Shown in pieces: positions 43,819 through 52,767 of a DNA stretch of 64,000 nucleotides. Made by a program: the position numbers and the translations under genes. The first letter of the stretch is position 1; each line of letters starts with the position of its first letter. Source of the DNA: Microbacterium ginsengisoli (GTDB lineage Bacteria > Actinomycetota > Actinomycetes > Actinomycetales > Microbacteriaceae); the NCBI RefSeq assembly GCF_000956535.1, contig NZ_JYIY01000075.1, positions 1 through 64,000 of the forward strand, written 5' to 3'. The notes under the pieces are model-generated. The model was not told the origin of the DNA, ran no database searches, and saw only the letters and a list, made by a program, of their open reading frames with translations.

Positions 43819-45594
43819 GTGACCGATCGATCTCCGGCGACGGATGCCGCCGCGGCCCTGCTGGGCGCGCTCGTCGCGCAGGGGGTGCGGCATCTCGTCG
43901 TCAGCCCCGGCTCGCGCTCCCAGGCCCTCGCCCTCGCCGCCGCGGAGCTCGACCGCCGCGGACTCGCCCAGCTGCACGTGCGCATCGATGAGCGCGTCGC
44001 GGGCTTCACGGCGCTCGGCATCGGCCGCGAGTCCGGTATGCCCGCCGCCGTCATCTGCACCTCGGGCACCGCGGTCGCGAACCTGCTGCCTGCCGCCCTC
44101 GAAGCGCACCACGCCGGCGTGCCGCTGCTGCTGCTCACCGCAGATCGCCCGCCCGAGCTGCGCGGCGTGGGCGCGAACCAGACCACCCGCCAGCCGGGAC
44201 TCTTCGCGCTCGCCGCGCGCCACGAGACCGATCTTCCGGTGCCCGAGGAGACCGACCCCGACGGCACCGCCGAGCAGACCGCGATGCTGCGCGCCGTGGC
44301 CGCCCAGGCCGTCGAGGAGGCCATCGGTGCCGGCACCCGCGCCGCCGGCCCGGTGCACCTGAACCTGCCGTACCGCGAGCCGCTCGCCGGGCCCCTCCCG
44401 GCCTGGTTCGCGGCCGAGGCTGCGGCCGTTCCCGTTCCCGCCGCCCCCGCCGAGGAGGGCGAAGAGGAGTCGTTCGGCGCGCTCTACCAGGGCGGCGGCG
44501 GCATCGGCGAGGCGGATGTCGCGACCGACCCCGAGCCCCTGCCGCACCTGCTCGTGCGGGGTCCGCGCACCGTGGTGATCGCCGGATCCGACGCCGGGCC
44601 CGACGCCGAGCAGCTCGCCCACCTGGGCGGCTGGCCGCTCGTCGCCGAGGTCGTCTCCGGCGCCCGGTTCGGCCGGCAGCTCGTGCACGGCTATCGCGAA
44701 CTGCTCCGCGATCCCGCGCTCGGCGGAGCCGTCGAGCGGGCGGTGGTGCTGGGGCATCCGACTCTCAGCCGCGAGGTCACCGCCCTGCTCTCGCGTGCCG
44801 ACGTCGAGGTGGTCGCGCTGCGCGGCCCCGGCGAGCCGCTCAACCTCAACGGTGAGAGCCTCGCCGTCGATGCGCTCGCCGTCGAACCCGGCGACACCGA
44901 CCGCGAGTGGCTCGGTGCATGGCTGCGGGCGTCGCGCGAGGCATCCGTCGATCTCACCCCGCCCGCGCCCGACGCCGATGCGCTCGCGTCCGCCGAGCCA
45001 CAGCGCCGCCTCGGTGCGATCGACGCCGAGCTCGCGGTCGCGCGGGAGCGGGTCGACCGCACGCTGCTCGTCGACGCCGTCTGGCGCGCGACCTGGCCGC
45101 ACGACCGACTCGTGTTCGGATCATCGCGGCTCGTTCGGGTCGCCGACCAGGTGCTCGGCGGCAAGAAGGTGCGGGTGCACGCCAACCGTGGGCTCGCGGG
45201 TATCGACGGCACGATCGCCACCGCCCTCGGCGTCGCCGCCGCCTCGCAGGCGGACGGGCGACCGGGCGTCACCCGGGTGCTCCTCGGCGACCTCGCGCTG
45301 CTGCACGACGTCGGCGCGCTGCTGGCCGCGCCCGGCGAGCCGGAACCGCGCATCCAGGTGATCGTCGGCAACGACGGCGGCGGCACGATCTTCGACGGGC
45401 TCGAGGTGGCCCAGATCGCGGGCCCCGAGGCGATGGATCGCGTGCAGTACACGCCGCAGACCGTGCGCCTCGAACAGCTCGCCCTCGCCTACGGCTGGGA
45501 GTACCACCGCGTCACGACACGGTCCGCGCTCGATCAGGTGCTTACGTCGCCGTCGGGCGGACGTCAGCTCATCGAGGTGCCTCTCGAGCGCTGA
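43819..45594 (+). CDS. menD: SEPHCHC synthase (MenD)
   Basis: MenD is the thiamine-diphosphate enzyme that joins 2-oxoglutarate to isochorismate. The 591-residue protein has the N-terminal PYR domain with VSPGSRSQALALA near residue 30 and the catalytic-Glu region RIDERVAGFTALGIG near 55. The PP domain has HANRGLAGIDGTIATALGVA near 455 and the Mg/ThDP motif IVGNDGGGTIFDGLE near 514. A Pro/Ala/Glu-rich segment near residues 200-240 (PVPAAPAEEGEEE, then a Gly run) looks like an extra loop between domains. The GTG start lies five bases after the upstream stop. It converges on menF. Confidence 0.95.
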   Translation: MTDRSPATDAAAALLGALVAQGVRHLVVSPGSRSQALALAAAELDRRGLAQLHVRIDERVAGFTALGIGRESGMPAAVICTSGTAVANLLPAALEAHHAGVPLLLLTADRPPELRGVGANQTTRQPGLFALAARHETDLPVPEETDPDGTAEQTAMLRAVAAQAVEEAIGAGTRAAGPVHLNLPYREPLAGPLPAWFAAEAAAVPVPAAPAEEGEEESFGALYQGGGGIGEADVATDPEPLPHLLVRGPRTVVIAGSDAGPDAEQLAHLGGWPLVAEVVSGARFGRQLVHGYRELLRDPALGGAVERAVVLGHPTLSREVTALLSRADVEVVALRGPGEPLNLNGESLAVDALAVEPGDTDREWLGAWLRASREASVDLTPPAPDADALASAEPQRRLGAIDAELAVARERVDRTLLVDAVWRATWPHDRLVFGSSRLVRVADQVLGGKKVRVHANRGLAGIDGTIATALGVAAASQADGRPGVTRVLLGDLALLHDVGALLAAPGEPEPRIQVIVGNDGGGTIFDGLEVAQIAGPEAMDRVQYTPQTVRLEQLALAYGWEYHRVTTRSALDQVLTSPSGGRQLIEVPLER

Positions 45595-45612
45595 GCGCGC
45601 CGCGGCATCCGC

Positions 45613-46905
45613 TCAGGCGAGCGCGTCGACGATCGGGCGGAACTTCACCCGGGTCTCGAGCAGCTCCGCCTCGGGGTCGCTCGAGGCGACGATGCCGGCG
45701 CCCGCGAACGCCGTCACCGGGATGTCGTCGCGATCCTCGGCCGTGGGAGACGACGACTCTGCGCCGAACTGCGCGCAGCGCAGCGCGATCGCCCACTCGC
45801 CGTCGCCGTCGCCGTCGATCCAGCCGACCGGACCGGCGTAGCGTCCGCGGTCGAACGGCTCGAGCTCGCGGATCGTCGCGAGGGCCGACGCCGTCGGGGT
45901 ACCGGCGACCGCGGCGGTGGGGTGCAGCACCGCGACGAGATCCAGAGCGGATGCCTCGTGCCCCAGGTCGCCCTCGACGTCGGTCGCGAGATGCCACACG
46001 TTGGGCAGCTTCAGGGTGAAGGGCGTCTCGGCGGCGGTCACTGCGCGGGTGTGGCCCGCGAGGGCGCCGAGCACGCTCTGCACGGCGAAGCGGTGCTCGT
46101 CGAGATCCTTCTGGCTGGTCGCGAGAGCGACGGCGGCCGCGGCATCCCGATCGGCATCGGCGCCGCGCGCGGCGGTGCCGGCGAGCACCCGGGCGGTGAG
46201 GGTGCCGTCGTGCACGGTGACGAGGGTCTCGGGGCTCGCGCCGATGAGGCCGCCGACGGCGAAGGTCCACGTGTCGGGGTAGCCGCTCTGCAGGGCGCGC
46301 ACGAGCCGGCGCAGGTCGGCGCCCGCCGGCACCGACCCCACGAGGTCGCGGGCCAGCACCACCTTCTCGAGCTCGCCGTCGCCGATGCGGGCCACCGCCT
46401 CGGCGACGGCGCGGGTGTAGTCGTCGGGGCTCTGCGCGCCGGGTCCGAGCGTGGCCGACCAGTACGGGCCGTACGGGATCGGGGCGACATCCTCGCCCTG
46501 ATCGGATGCCTCCTCCCTCGTGATGCGCGTGATCCAGGTCTTCCCGCCGGTGCGGCCGACGACGACGGGCGGAACCACCAGTCGCGACGTCGCACCCGAA
46601 CGGGAGCGCGCCTCGGCGTGCTCGTCGAACGCGAGAGAGCCGAAGGCGAGGAGGCCCGTGCCGGGGGCGTGCACCTCGTCGTCGACGGACGCGGCATCCG
46701 CGATCGCGCGCCACGTCGACGCGAGCCGGGTCGCGGCGTCCGCGGATGCCTCGAGGGCGATCAGCGGGCGACCGATCCCGACGAATCCGTCGCCGCGCCG
46801 CGACCACACCAGCGGCGTGTGCGGGTCCGCCAGAGCCAGCAGATCCTCGTGCGCGATGGTCTCCCGGGTGACCGCCACCAGTCGGGGGGGAGCGGGCAGG
46901 GTCAC
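45613..46905 (-). CDS. menF: Isochorismate synthase
   Basis: The enzyme isomerises chorismate to isochorismate and starts menaquinone synthesis. The 430-residue chorismate-binding protein shows GELEKVVLARDLVGSVP near residue 184, IGASPETLVTVHDGTLTARVLAGTAARG near 230, HPTAAVAGTPTASAL near 322, the catalytic region FDRGRYAGPVGWIDGDGDGEWAIALRCA near 346 and the closing GAGIVASSDPEAEL. MenF is used as symbol; an EntC-like role for a siderophore is less likely because all other men genes surround it. It is divergent from menG, with the two -10 elements 18 bp apart, so first and last steps of the pathway share a control region. Confidence 0.92.
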   Translation of the reverse strand: MTLPAPPRLVAVTRETIAHEDLLALADPHTPLVWSRRGDGFVGIGRPLIALEASADAATRLASTWRAIADAASVDDEVHAPGTGLLAFGSLAFDEHAEARSRSGATSRLVVPPVVVGRTGGKTWITRITREEASDQGEDVAPIPYGPYWSATLGPGAQSPDDYTRAVAEAVARIGDGELEKVVLARDLVGSVPAGADLRRLVRALQSGYPDTWTFAVGGLIGASPETLVTVHDGTLTARVLAGTAARGADADRDAAAAVALATSQKDLDEHRFAVQSVLGALAGHTRAVTAAETPFTLKLPNVWHLATDVEGDLGHEASALDLVAVLHPTAAVAGTPTASALATIRELEPFDRGRYAGPVGWIDGDGDGEWAIALRCAQFGAESSSPTAEDRDDIPVTAFAGAGIVASSDPEAELLETRVKFRPIVDALA

Positions 46906-46917
46906 CCGTCCAGCCTA
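46906..46917 (-). promoter_or_regulatory. Leaderless -10 of menF
   Basis: TAGGCT, six bases, GTG on the minus strand. It is divergent from the menG -10 at 46936. Confidence 0.7.
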
Positions 46918-46935
46918 GGCCTCGCCCGGCCCGCC

Positions 46936-46947
46936 TAGACTCGACGG
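46936..46947 (+). promoter_or_regulatory. Leaderless -10 of menG
   Basis: TAGACT, six bases, GTG. It forms a divergent pair with the menF -10 in only 42 bp of intergenic DNA. Confidence 0.7.
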
Positions 46948-47667
46948 GTGACCGCCGCCGACGAGCCCAACCGCGCCGACCTGGGCAAGGATCCCGCCCG
47001 CGTGAGCGGCATGTTCGATCAGGTGGCCGCGGCCTACGACCGCACCAACACGCTGCTGAGCCTCGGCAACGATCGCCTCTGGCGCATCGCGATGACCCGC
47101 GCCGTCGCGCCGCAGCCGGGGGAGCGGGTGCTCGACCTCGCGGCGGGCACAGGAGCATCGAGCGTCGCACTCGCCCGCAGCGGCGCCGAGGTCGTCGCCG
47201 CGGACTTCTCGCCCGGCATGATCGCCGAGGGCGCGCGGCGGCACGGCGGCATCCCGAATCTCTCCTTCGTCGAAGCCGACGCCATGGCGCTGCCGTTCGA
47301 TGACTCATCGTTCGACGCCGTCACCATCTCGTTCGGGCTGCGCAACGTCGCCGAGCCCAAGGTCGCCCTCGCCGAGCTGCTGCGGGTCACCAAGCCCGGC
47401 GGCCGCCTCGTGATCTGCGAGTTCTCCCAGCCGCAGAATCCGGTTTTCGCGGCGCTCTACCGTTTCTACAACGACCGCGTGCTGCCCACCGTCGCCGGCT
47501 GGGTGAGTTCGAACGCCGATGCGTACGACTACCTCAACGAGTCGATCAAGGCCTGGCCCGCCCAGCGCGCGCTCGCCGCATGGGTGCGCGAGGCCGGCTG
47601 GACCGATGTCGCCTACCGCGACCTCACCTTCGGCATCGTCGCGCTGCACCGTGCGGTGAAGGCCTGA
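46948..47667 (+). CDS. menG: Demethylmenaquinone methyltransferase
   Basis: The enzyme uses S-adenosylmethionine to methylate demethylmenaquinone, the final step. The 239-residue UbiE/MenG protein has the family entry VSGMFDQVAAAYDRTNTLLSLGNDRLWR near residue 18, the SAM loop VLDLAAGTGASSVALARSG near 63, DFSPGMIAEGARRHG near 90 and the UbiE signature SFDAVTISFGLRNVAEPKVALAELLRVTKPGG near 120. The C-terminal KAWPAQRALAAWVREAGW is also typical. The GTG start fits the TAGACT promoter exactly. The polyprenyl synthase gene follows 87 bp later with its own promoter. Confidence 0.94.
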   Translation: MTAADEPNRADLGKDPARVSGMFDQVAAAYDRTNTLLSLGNDRLWRIAMTRAVAPQPGERVLDLAAGTGASSVALARSGAEVVAADFSPGMIAEGARRHGGIPNLSFVEADAMALPFDDSSFDAVTISFGLRNVAEPKVALAELLRVTKPGGRLVICEFSQPQNPVFAALYRFYNDRVLPTVAGWVSSNADAYDYLNESIKAWPAQRALAAWVREAGWTDVAYRDLTFGIVALHRAVKA

Positions 47668-47742
47668 TCGGCGCACCTGGGCATCGGCTACGAGGCGTTC
47701 TCGACCGACGGGATCGGCGGCCACCGGTGGAGTGAGCGCCGG

Positions 47743-47754
47743 TAGGCTGTCTGC
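47743..47754 (+). promoter_or_regulatory. Leaderless -10 of the polyprenyl synthase gene
   Basis: TAGGCT, six bases, GTG, between menG and the synthase. Confidence 0.7.
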
Positions 47755-48816
47755 GTGACTCCGACCTCGTCCGCGCCCGGTCTGCCCCTGGCAGGTCACC
47801 TCAGCGTGACGGAGCGGGTGTTCGCGGGGCCGGCCTCCCGTCGCCTGTGGAAGACGGTCGAAGCGAGTCTCGCTCAGGTCGAGGCCCAGCTGGCGACCGA
47901 GATCGCGTTCACCGATCGGCTCGCCGACGTCACCAGTCGCTACCTCTACCAGGCCGGCGGCAAGCGAGTGCGGCCGATGCTGACGCTGCTCACCGCGCAG
48001 CTCGGCGACGGCGCGACACAGCCGGTCATCGAGGGTGCCGCCGCCCTCGAGCTCACCCACCTCGGCTCCCTCTACCACGACGACGTCATGGACGGTGCGG
48101 ACGTGCGCCGCGGCGTTCCGGCCGCCCATGCCGTGTGGGGCAACAGCATCGCCATCCTCACCGGCGACCTGCTCTTCTCCCGCGCCAGCCAGATCATGGC
48201 CCGCCACGGCGATGCCGCCATCCAGCTGCAGGCCGACACGTTCGAACGACTCGTGCTCGGCCAGTTGCACGAGACCGTGGGTGCGTCCGACGACGACGAC
48301 CCGGTGGAGTTCTACCTGCAGGTGCTCGCCGACAAGACCGGCTCGCTCATCGCGGCATCCGCGAAGGCCGGAATCACGTTCGGCAACGGCCCCGAGGAGT
48401 ACGCCGAGCCGCTGCAGGTCTTCGGCGACAAGGCGGGCGTCGCGTTCCAGTTGCTCGATGACGTCATCGACCTCTCGGCCGACGCCGACGAGACCGGCAA
48501 GGTGCCCGGCACCGACCTGCGCGCGGGCGTTCCGACCATGCCCTACCTGCTGCTCGGCGCCGACACCGACGCCGCCTCGGTCGACCTGCGCGCCCGCATC
48601 GACGAGGGCGTCGCCCGCATCGCCGACGGCGCCGACCCGGCGATCCTCGACGAGCCGCTCACCCGGCTGCGCGAGCACCCCGCGACCCGCCGCACGCTCG
48701 AGCTCGCCCGTCAGTGGGCGTCTGACGCGGTCGCCGCCCTGGCGCCGCTCCCCGCCGGGCCCGTGCGCGAGGGCCTCACGCGGTTCGCCGACGCGGTCGT
48801 CGACCGCAGCAGCTGA
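47755..48816 (+). CDS. All-trans polyprenyl diphosphate synthase (menaquinone side chain)
   Basis: The 353-residue trans-prenyltransferase has the first Asp-rich motif Asp109-Asp110-Val-Met-Asp113 (LYHDDVMDGADVRRG) and the second, LLDDVIDLSADADE, near residue 238, with GGKRVRPMLTLL near 68 for substrate binding. Residues before the first Asp motif, which set the chain length, are Gly/Ser/Leu (THLGSLYHDD), suited to a long product such as the C35-C60 chains typical of Microbacterium menaquinones. The exact length is not predictable. The position after menG matches the M. tuberculosis grcC1 arrangement. Its GTG start is leaderless. Confidence 0.92.
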   Translation: MTPTSSAPGLPLAGHLSVTERVFAGPASRRLWKTVEASLAQVEAQLATEIAFTDRLADVTSRYLYQAGGKRVRPMLTLLTAQLGDGATQPVIEGAAALELTHLGSLYHDDVMDGADVRRGVPAAHAVWGNSIAILTGDLLFSRASQIMARHGDAAIQLQADTFERLVLGQLHETVGASDDDDPVEFYLQVLADKTGSLIAASAKAGITFGNGPEEYAEPLQVFGDKAGVAFQLLDDVIDLSADADETGKVPGTDLRAGVPTMPYLLLGADTDAASVDLRARIDEGVARIADGADPAILDEPLTRLREHPATRRTLELARQWASDAVAALAPLPAGPVREGLTRFADAVVDRSS

Positions 48817-48878
48817 CCCACGACGCCCGGCCGCGCCGCGGCATCCGACTGCGTCGCGCCCCACGAAAGGACACCCCC

Positions 48879-50252
48879 ATGACCAAGCTCCGGCTGGCCA
48901 TCGTCGGTGCCGGTCCCGCAGGGATCTACGCCGCCGACATCCTCTTGAAGGAACAGCGGCCCTTCGACGTCTCGATCGATCTGTTCGAGCACCTGCCGGC
49001 TCCCTACGGACTCGTGCGTTACGGCGTGGCCCCCGACCACCCGCGCATCAAGGGCGTCATCACGGCGTTGCGCGAGGTGCTCGACCGTGGTGACATCCGC
49101 ATCTTCGGCAACGTGCGCTACGGCGTCGACATCACCCTCGACGACCTGAAGAAGCACTACAACGCGGTCATCTTCGCGACCGGAGCGATCCGTGACGCCG
49201 ACCTCGACATCCCCGGGATCGACGCTCAGGGCTCGTACGGCGCGGCCGATTTCGTGAGCTGGTTCGACGGGCACCCCGACGTGCCGCGCACCTGGCCGCT
49301 CGAGGCGGCATCCGTCGCTGTCGTCGGCGTCGGCAACGTCGCACTCGACGTGTCGCGCATTCTCGCGAAGCACGCGATCGACCTGCTGCCGACCGAGGTG
49401 CCGGGCAACGTCTACGAGATCCTCGAGGCGAGCCCCGTCACCGACGTGCACGTGTTCGGCCGCCGCGGCCCGGCGCAGGTGAAGTTCACCCCGCTCGAGC
49501 TGCGCGAGCTCGGTGAGCTGCGCGACGTCGACATGGTCGTCTACGACGAGGACTTCGACTACGACGAGGCGTCCCTCGCGGCGATCGCGAGCAACAAGCA
49601 GGTCAAGGTCATCGACCGCGTGCTGCAGGAGTGGCGCACGCGTCCAGCGGCGAACGGTGCTGCCGGGCCCGCCTCGCGCCGCCTGCACCTGCACTTCTGG
49701 GCGAAGCCTGTCGAGGTCACGACGGATGCCGCGGGCCGGGTCGCGTCCCTCGTCTACGAGCGCACCCGTCCCGACGGGCAGGGCGGGGTCGTCGGGACCG
49801 GCGAGCTGCGCGAGGTGCCGATCGGGCAGCTCTACCGCGCTGTCGGCTACTTCGGCTCGCCGCTGCCGGGGGTGCCGTTCGACGACCGGCACGGGGTCAT
49901 CCCGAACCACGAGGGTCAGGTGCTCGAGCCCGACTCGAACGAGATCGTTCCGGGCGTCTACGCGACCGGGTGGATCAAGCGCGGGCCGGTGGGGCTCATC
50001 GGCCACACCAAGTCCGACGCGATGGAGACCGTGCGCCACCTCGTGGGCGACCAGGCGTCGTGGTGGCAGCCCGAGGACCCGTCCGACGAGGCGATCCCCG
50101 CGCTCCTCGCCGAGCGCGGTGTGCGCTGGACCGACCTCGAGGGCTGGCACCGCCTCGACGAGCACGAGATCGCCCTCGGGGCTCCGCACGAGCGCGCACG
50201 CATCAAGGTCGTTCCGCGCGACGAGATGATCAGCATATCCCGCGGCGAATGA
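48879..50252 (+). CDS. FprA-type ferredoxin/adrenodoxin NADP(+) reductase
   Basis: The 457-residue flavoprotein is close to mycobacterial FprA and mitochondrial adrenodoxin reductase. It has the FAD loop IVGAGPAGIYAADIL at residues 8-22, APYGLVRYGVAPDHPRIKGV near 46 (typical of the family), the NADP loop VAVVGVGNVALDVSRILA near 146 and the closing ATGWIKRGPVGLIGHTKSDA near 365. It moves electrons between NADPH and ferredoxins that feed P450s or other oxygenases. A Shine-Dalgarno GAAAGGA lies about eight bases before the ATG, so unlike many neighbours it has a leader. Its stop overlaps the MFS start (ATGA). Confidence 0.93.
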   Translation: MTKLRLAIVGAGPAGIYAADILLKEQRPFDVSIDLFEHLPAPYGLVRYGVAPDHPRIKGVITALREVLDRGDIRIFGNVRYGVDITLDDLKKHYNAVIFATGAIRDADLDIPGIDAQGSYGAADFVSWFDGHPDVPRTWPLEAASVAVVGVGNVALDVSRILAKHAIDLLPTEVPGNVYEILEASPVTDVHVFGRRGPAQVKFTPLELRELGELRDVDMVVYDEDFDYDEASLAAIASNKQVKVIDRVLQEWRTRPAANGAAGPASRRLHLHFWAKPVEVTTDAAGRVASLVYERTRPDGQGGVVGTGELREVPIGQLYRAVGYFGSPLPGVPFDDRHGVIPNHEGQVLEPDSNEIVPGVYATGWIKRGPVGLIGHTKSDAMETVRHLVGDQASWWQPEDPSDEAIPALLAERGVRWTDLEGWHRLDEHEIALGAPHERARIKVVPRDEMISISRGE

Positions 50253-51448
50253 CCGCGGGACGGCGACTCACCCCCGGGCTGCTCGCGGCACTCGGGTTCA
50301 TCACGGCGGTCGGCCCGTTCGCGGTCGACATGTACCTTCCGTCGTTCACGCAGATCGGCACCGATCTCGCCGCTCCCGCCTCGAGCGTGCAGCTGACCCT
50401 CACCGCGTTCCTCATCGGCATCGGGGTGGGCCAGCTGATCCTCGGGCCCCTGTCCGACCGGTTCGGCAGGCGCCCCGTGCTGGTCATCGCGCTGGCCGTG
50501 TTCGCGGCATCCGGTGTCGCGATGGCGTTCACGCCGACCGTCGAGGTGTTCATCGCGTTGCGCCTGGTGCAGGGTCTGACGGGAGCCGCGGGCATGATGC
50601 TCGCCCGCGCGATCGCCGTGGACCTCAGCGAGGGCGAGACGGCGGTGCGGGCGCTGAGCCTCATCGCGATGCTCGTCGGGCTCGGGCCGCTCATCGCACC
50701 CCCCATCGGCGGCGCGGTCGCGGCGATCGCCGGCTGGCGCGGGGTGCTCGGGGTGCTCGCCGCGATCTCGGTCGCGATGTTCGTGCTCGCCGTGGCGGTG
50801 GTGCCGGAGTCGCTGCCGCCCGAGAAGCGACACGCAGGAGGGGTGGCGGGCGCGTTCGCGCGGTATGGCACGCTGCTGCGTGACGGCGGCGTGCGCGGCT
50901 ATGTGACGGTGTTCGCGTTCGGCTTCGCCGCGATGATGGCCTACATCTCCGCCTCGCCGTTCGTCGGCCAGACCGTGCTGCGCATGCCGCCCCTCGTGTA
51001 TGCGTTCGGGTTCGCGGCGGGAGCGGCGGGCATCGTGCTCTCGAACCTCGTCAACGCGCGGGTCGCGCCGAGAGTCGGCGTGAGACGGATGCTGCTGGTC
51101 GGCGTCGCGCTCTCCGTCGTCGCCTCGGTCGCGCTGGCGGTGCTCGCGCTCACGGGGGCGCTGCAGCCTGCGACGTTCATCCTGTGCGCGTTCGTGCTGA
51201 CCTCGGCGACGGGTCTCATCATGTCGAACGCGAGTGCGCTCGCTCTCGCCCGCGCGGCTGCGGCGCGGGGCGCGGGAGCGGCCCTGCTCGGGTCGAGCCA
51301 GTTCCTCGTCGGGGCGATCGCCTCCCCGCTCGTCGGCCTGTGGGGCGAGGACACGGCGGTGCCGATGGCGCTCGTCGCGCTCGTCGCATCGGCGGTGGCG
51401 GCGGTCGTCGTGCTGCTCACCCGTCCGCGGCCGCTGCCGGCCGCCTAG
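50249..51448 (+). CDS. Bcr/CflA-subfamily drug efflux MFS transporter
   Basis: This 399-residue protein has 12 membrane helices. Helix 1 shows the Bcr/CflA pattern AVDMYLPSFTQIGTDLAAP near residue 25, and the MFS motif A, GPLSDRFGRRPVLV, is near 68. Motif C-like GPLIAPPIGGAVA near 150 marks an antiporter. It overlaps the upstream reductase gene by four bases, an unusual operon partner. The substrate is unknown; family members export bicyclomycin, chloramphenicol or sulfonamides. Its stop codon overlaps the stop of the convergent LtrA gene. Confidence 0.9.
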   Translation: MTAGRRLTPGLLAALGFITAVGPFAVDMYLPSFTQIGTDLAAPASSVQLTLTAFLIGIGVGQLILGPLSDRFGRRPVLVIALAVFAASGVAMAFTPTVEVFIALRLVQGLTGAAGMMLARAIAVDLSEGETAVRALSLIAMLVGLGPLIAPPIGGAVAAIAGWRGVLGVLAAISVAMFVLAVAVVPESLPPEKRHAGGVAGAFARYGTLLRDGGVRGYVTVFAFGFAAMMAYISASPFVGQTVLRMPPLVYAFGFAAGAAGIVLSNLVNARVAPRVGVRRMLLVGVALSVVASVALAVLALTGALQPATFILCAFVLTSATGLIMSNASALALARAAAARGAGAALLGSSQFLVGAIASPLVGLWGEDTAVPMALVALVASAVAAVVVLLTRPRPLPAA

Positions 51449-52719
51449 TCGCCCGCGGCGGCGGTCCCGCGCTCGGAGTGCCCGGATGCCGCGGCCGATC
51501 GCCCTGCGGTGAGCTCCTCGCCGACCACCACGACCCAGGGTGCCGCGGCGACGAGCAGGATCGAGAGCGCGAACGATGTGCCGATCTCGGCCAGGACGAC
51601 GGCGGCGGCGAGCACGACGAGACCGAGCGTCAGAGCGACCGCGTGTGCGCGCCGCACGCGGCGTGTGAGCGTTGCGGCGACCGCGAGATAGGTCGTGAGG
51701 AACACGGCGACCGCGATCGCGACGATCTGCACGGCGACCGCGAAGTCGACGTGCGCCTGCCCCTCGACCACGTAGGCGCCGACATGGAGTCCCGCCCCCG
51801 CCGCGGCGACCGCAGCGAAGACGAGCATGTGCAGGTAGCCGAACACGAAGCCGCCGCCGGGGCGATGCTCGAGCAGGTGGCCGAACGGCACCGCGAAGTA
51901 GGCCCACCACATGCCGAAGGTGAGGATCACGCCGGCCGCGACGAGAACGATCGCGTCGCCCGACCAGCCGCTCGCGGCGATGATCGGCTGCACCGCGGTC
52001 ACCGTGCCGAGCACGCCTTCGCCGAGGGCGATGAGCACGAGCAGGCCGTAGCGCTCCGCGATGTGGTGCGGATGCCAGGGGGTCGGATGCCGCCGCTCGG
52101 CGAGCAGCGGACCCCCGAGCTCGATGAGGTAGAGCACGGCCGCGAACGCCAGGGTGGGGCCGAGTTCGAGATGCAGCACGGCGGTGGCTACCCACCCGAT
52201 CTGTGCGATCGCGATGAACGTCGCGTAGATCAGCGCCGTTCGGCGGTGCGCGGGCGACTGGGCTGCGAGGCGCAGCCATTGGGCGAGCATGGCGACGCGC
52301 ATGATCACGTAGCCGGCGACGACCACCGTGTTGTCGATGCCGTGGCCGTCCTCCAGCGAGTGGAACACGTCGGAGAGGCCGAGGGCGAGCACCAGCACGC
52401 CCGCCATCTGCACCATCGTCGTGAGGCGGTACACCCAGTCGTCGGTGTCGAACGCCGAGGCGAACCACGAGAAGTTGATCCAGGCCCAGATGATCGCGAA
52501 CATCCCGAAGGCGAATCCGCCGAGTCCGACGGCGAGACGTCCTTCCGCGATCTCGTGCGCCATCTGGGATCCGGCGATGCCGAACGCGACGACGAACGTC
52601 AGGTCGAAGAGGAGTTCGAGTGGGGTCGCTGCGCGGCCGTGCTCGCGGGGGTTCCGGCCGAGCATGCGGCGCATGCGTGCGGTCACGGATCCTGCGGCGA
52701 CGTGCGGGGGAGTGTTCAT
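51445..52719 (-). CDS. Low temperature requirement protein A (LtrA) family
   Basis: The 424-residue membrane protein has about ten to twelve helices and the LtrA entry motif TPLELLFDLTFVVAFGIAGSQMAHE near residue 32, followed by ERYGLLVLIALGEGVLG near 213, the second family block. LtrA was named from a cold-sensitive Listeria mutant, and its activity is unknown. Two start codons are possible, at 52719 and 52734. The stop codon TAG overlaps the TAG of the convergent MFS gene in the four bases CTAG at 51445-51448, leaving no space for a terminator. The region upstream is divergent from the next hydrolase gene. Confidence 0.86.
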   Translation of the reverse strand: MNTPPHVAAGSVTARMRRMLGRNPREHGRAATPLELLFDLTFVVAFGIAGSQMAHEIAEGRLAVGLGGFAFGMFAIIWAWINFSWFASAFDTDDWVYRLTTMVQMAGVLVLALGLSDVFHSLEDGHGIDNTVVVAGYVIMRVAMLAQWLRLAAQSPAHRRTALIYATFIAIAQIGWVATAVLHLELGPTLAFAAVLYLIELGGPLLAERRHPTPWHPHHIAERYGLLVLIALGEGVLGTVTAVQPIIAASGWSGDAIVLVAAGVILTFGMWWAYFAVPFGHLLEHRPGGGFVFGYLHMLVFAAVAAAGAGLHVGAYVVEGQAHVDFAVAVQIVAIAVAVFLTTYLAVAATLTRRVRRAHAVALTLGLVVLAAAVVLAEIGTSFALSILLVAAAPWVVVVGEELTAGRSAAASGHSERGTAAAGD

Positions 52720-52755
52720 CGTCACGGGGATCATCTTGCCGGTCCGGGGCGGTCG

Positions 52756-52767
52756 TAGGCTGGCGGC
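52756..52767 (+). promoter_or_regulatory. Leaderless -10 of the second alpha/beta hydrolase gene
   Basis: TAGGCT, six bases, ATG. Confidence 0.7.

Noticed and set aside
45592..45615. A hairpin TGAGCG/CGCTCA between the menD and menF stops
   Set aside because: The arms are only six bases with a 12-nt loop and simply contain the two facing stop codons; chance is a sufficient explanation.
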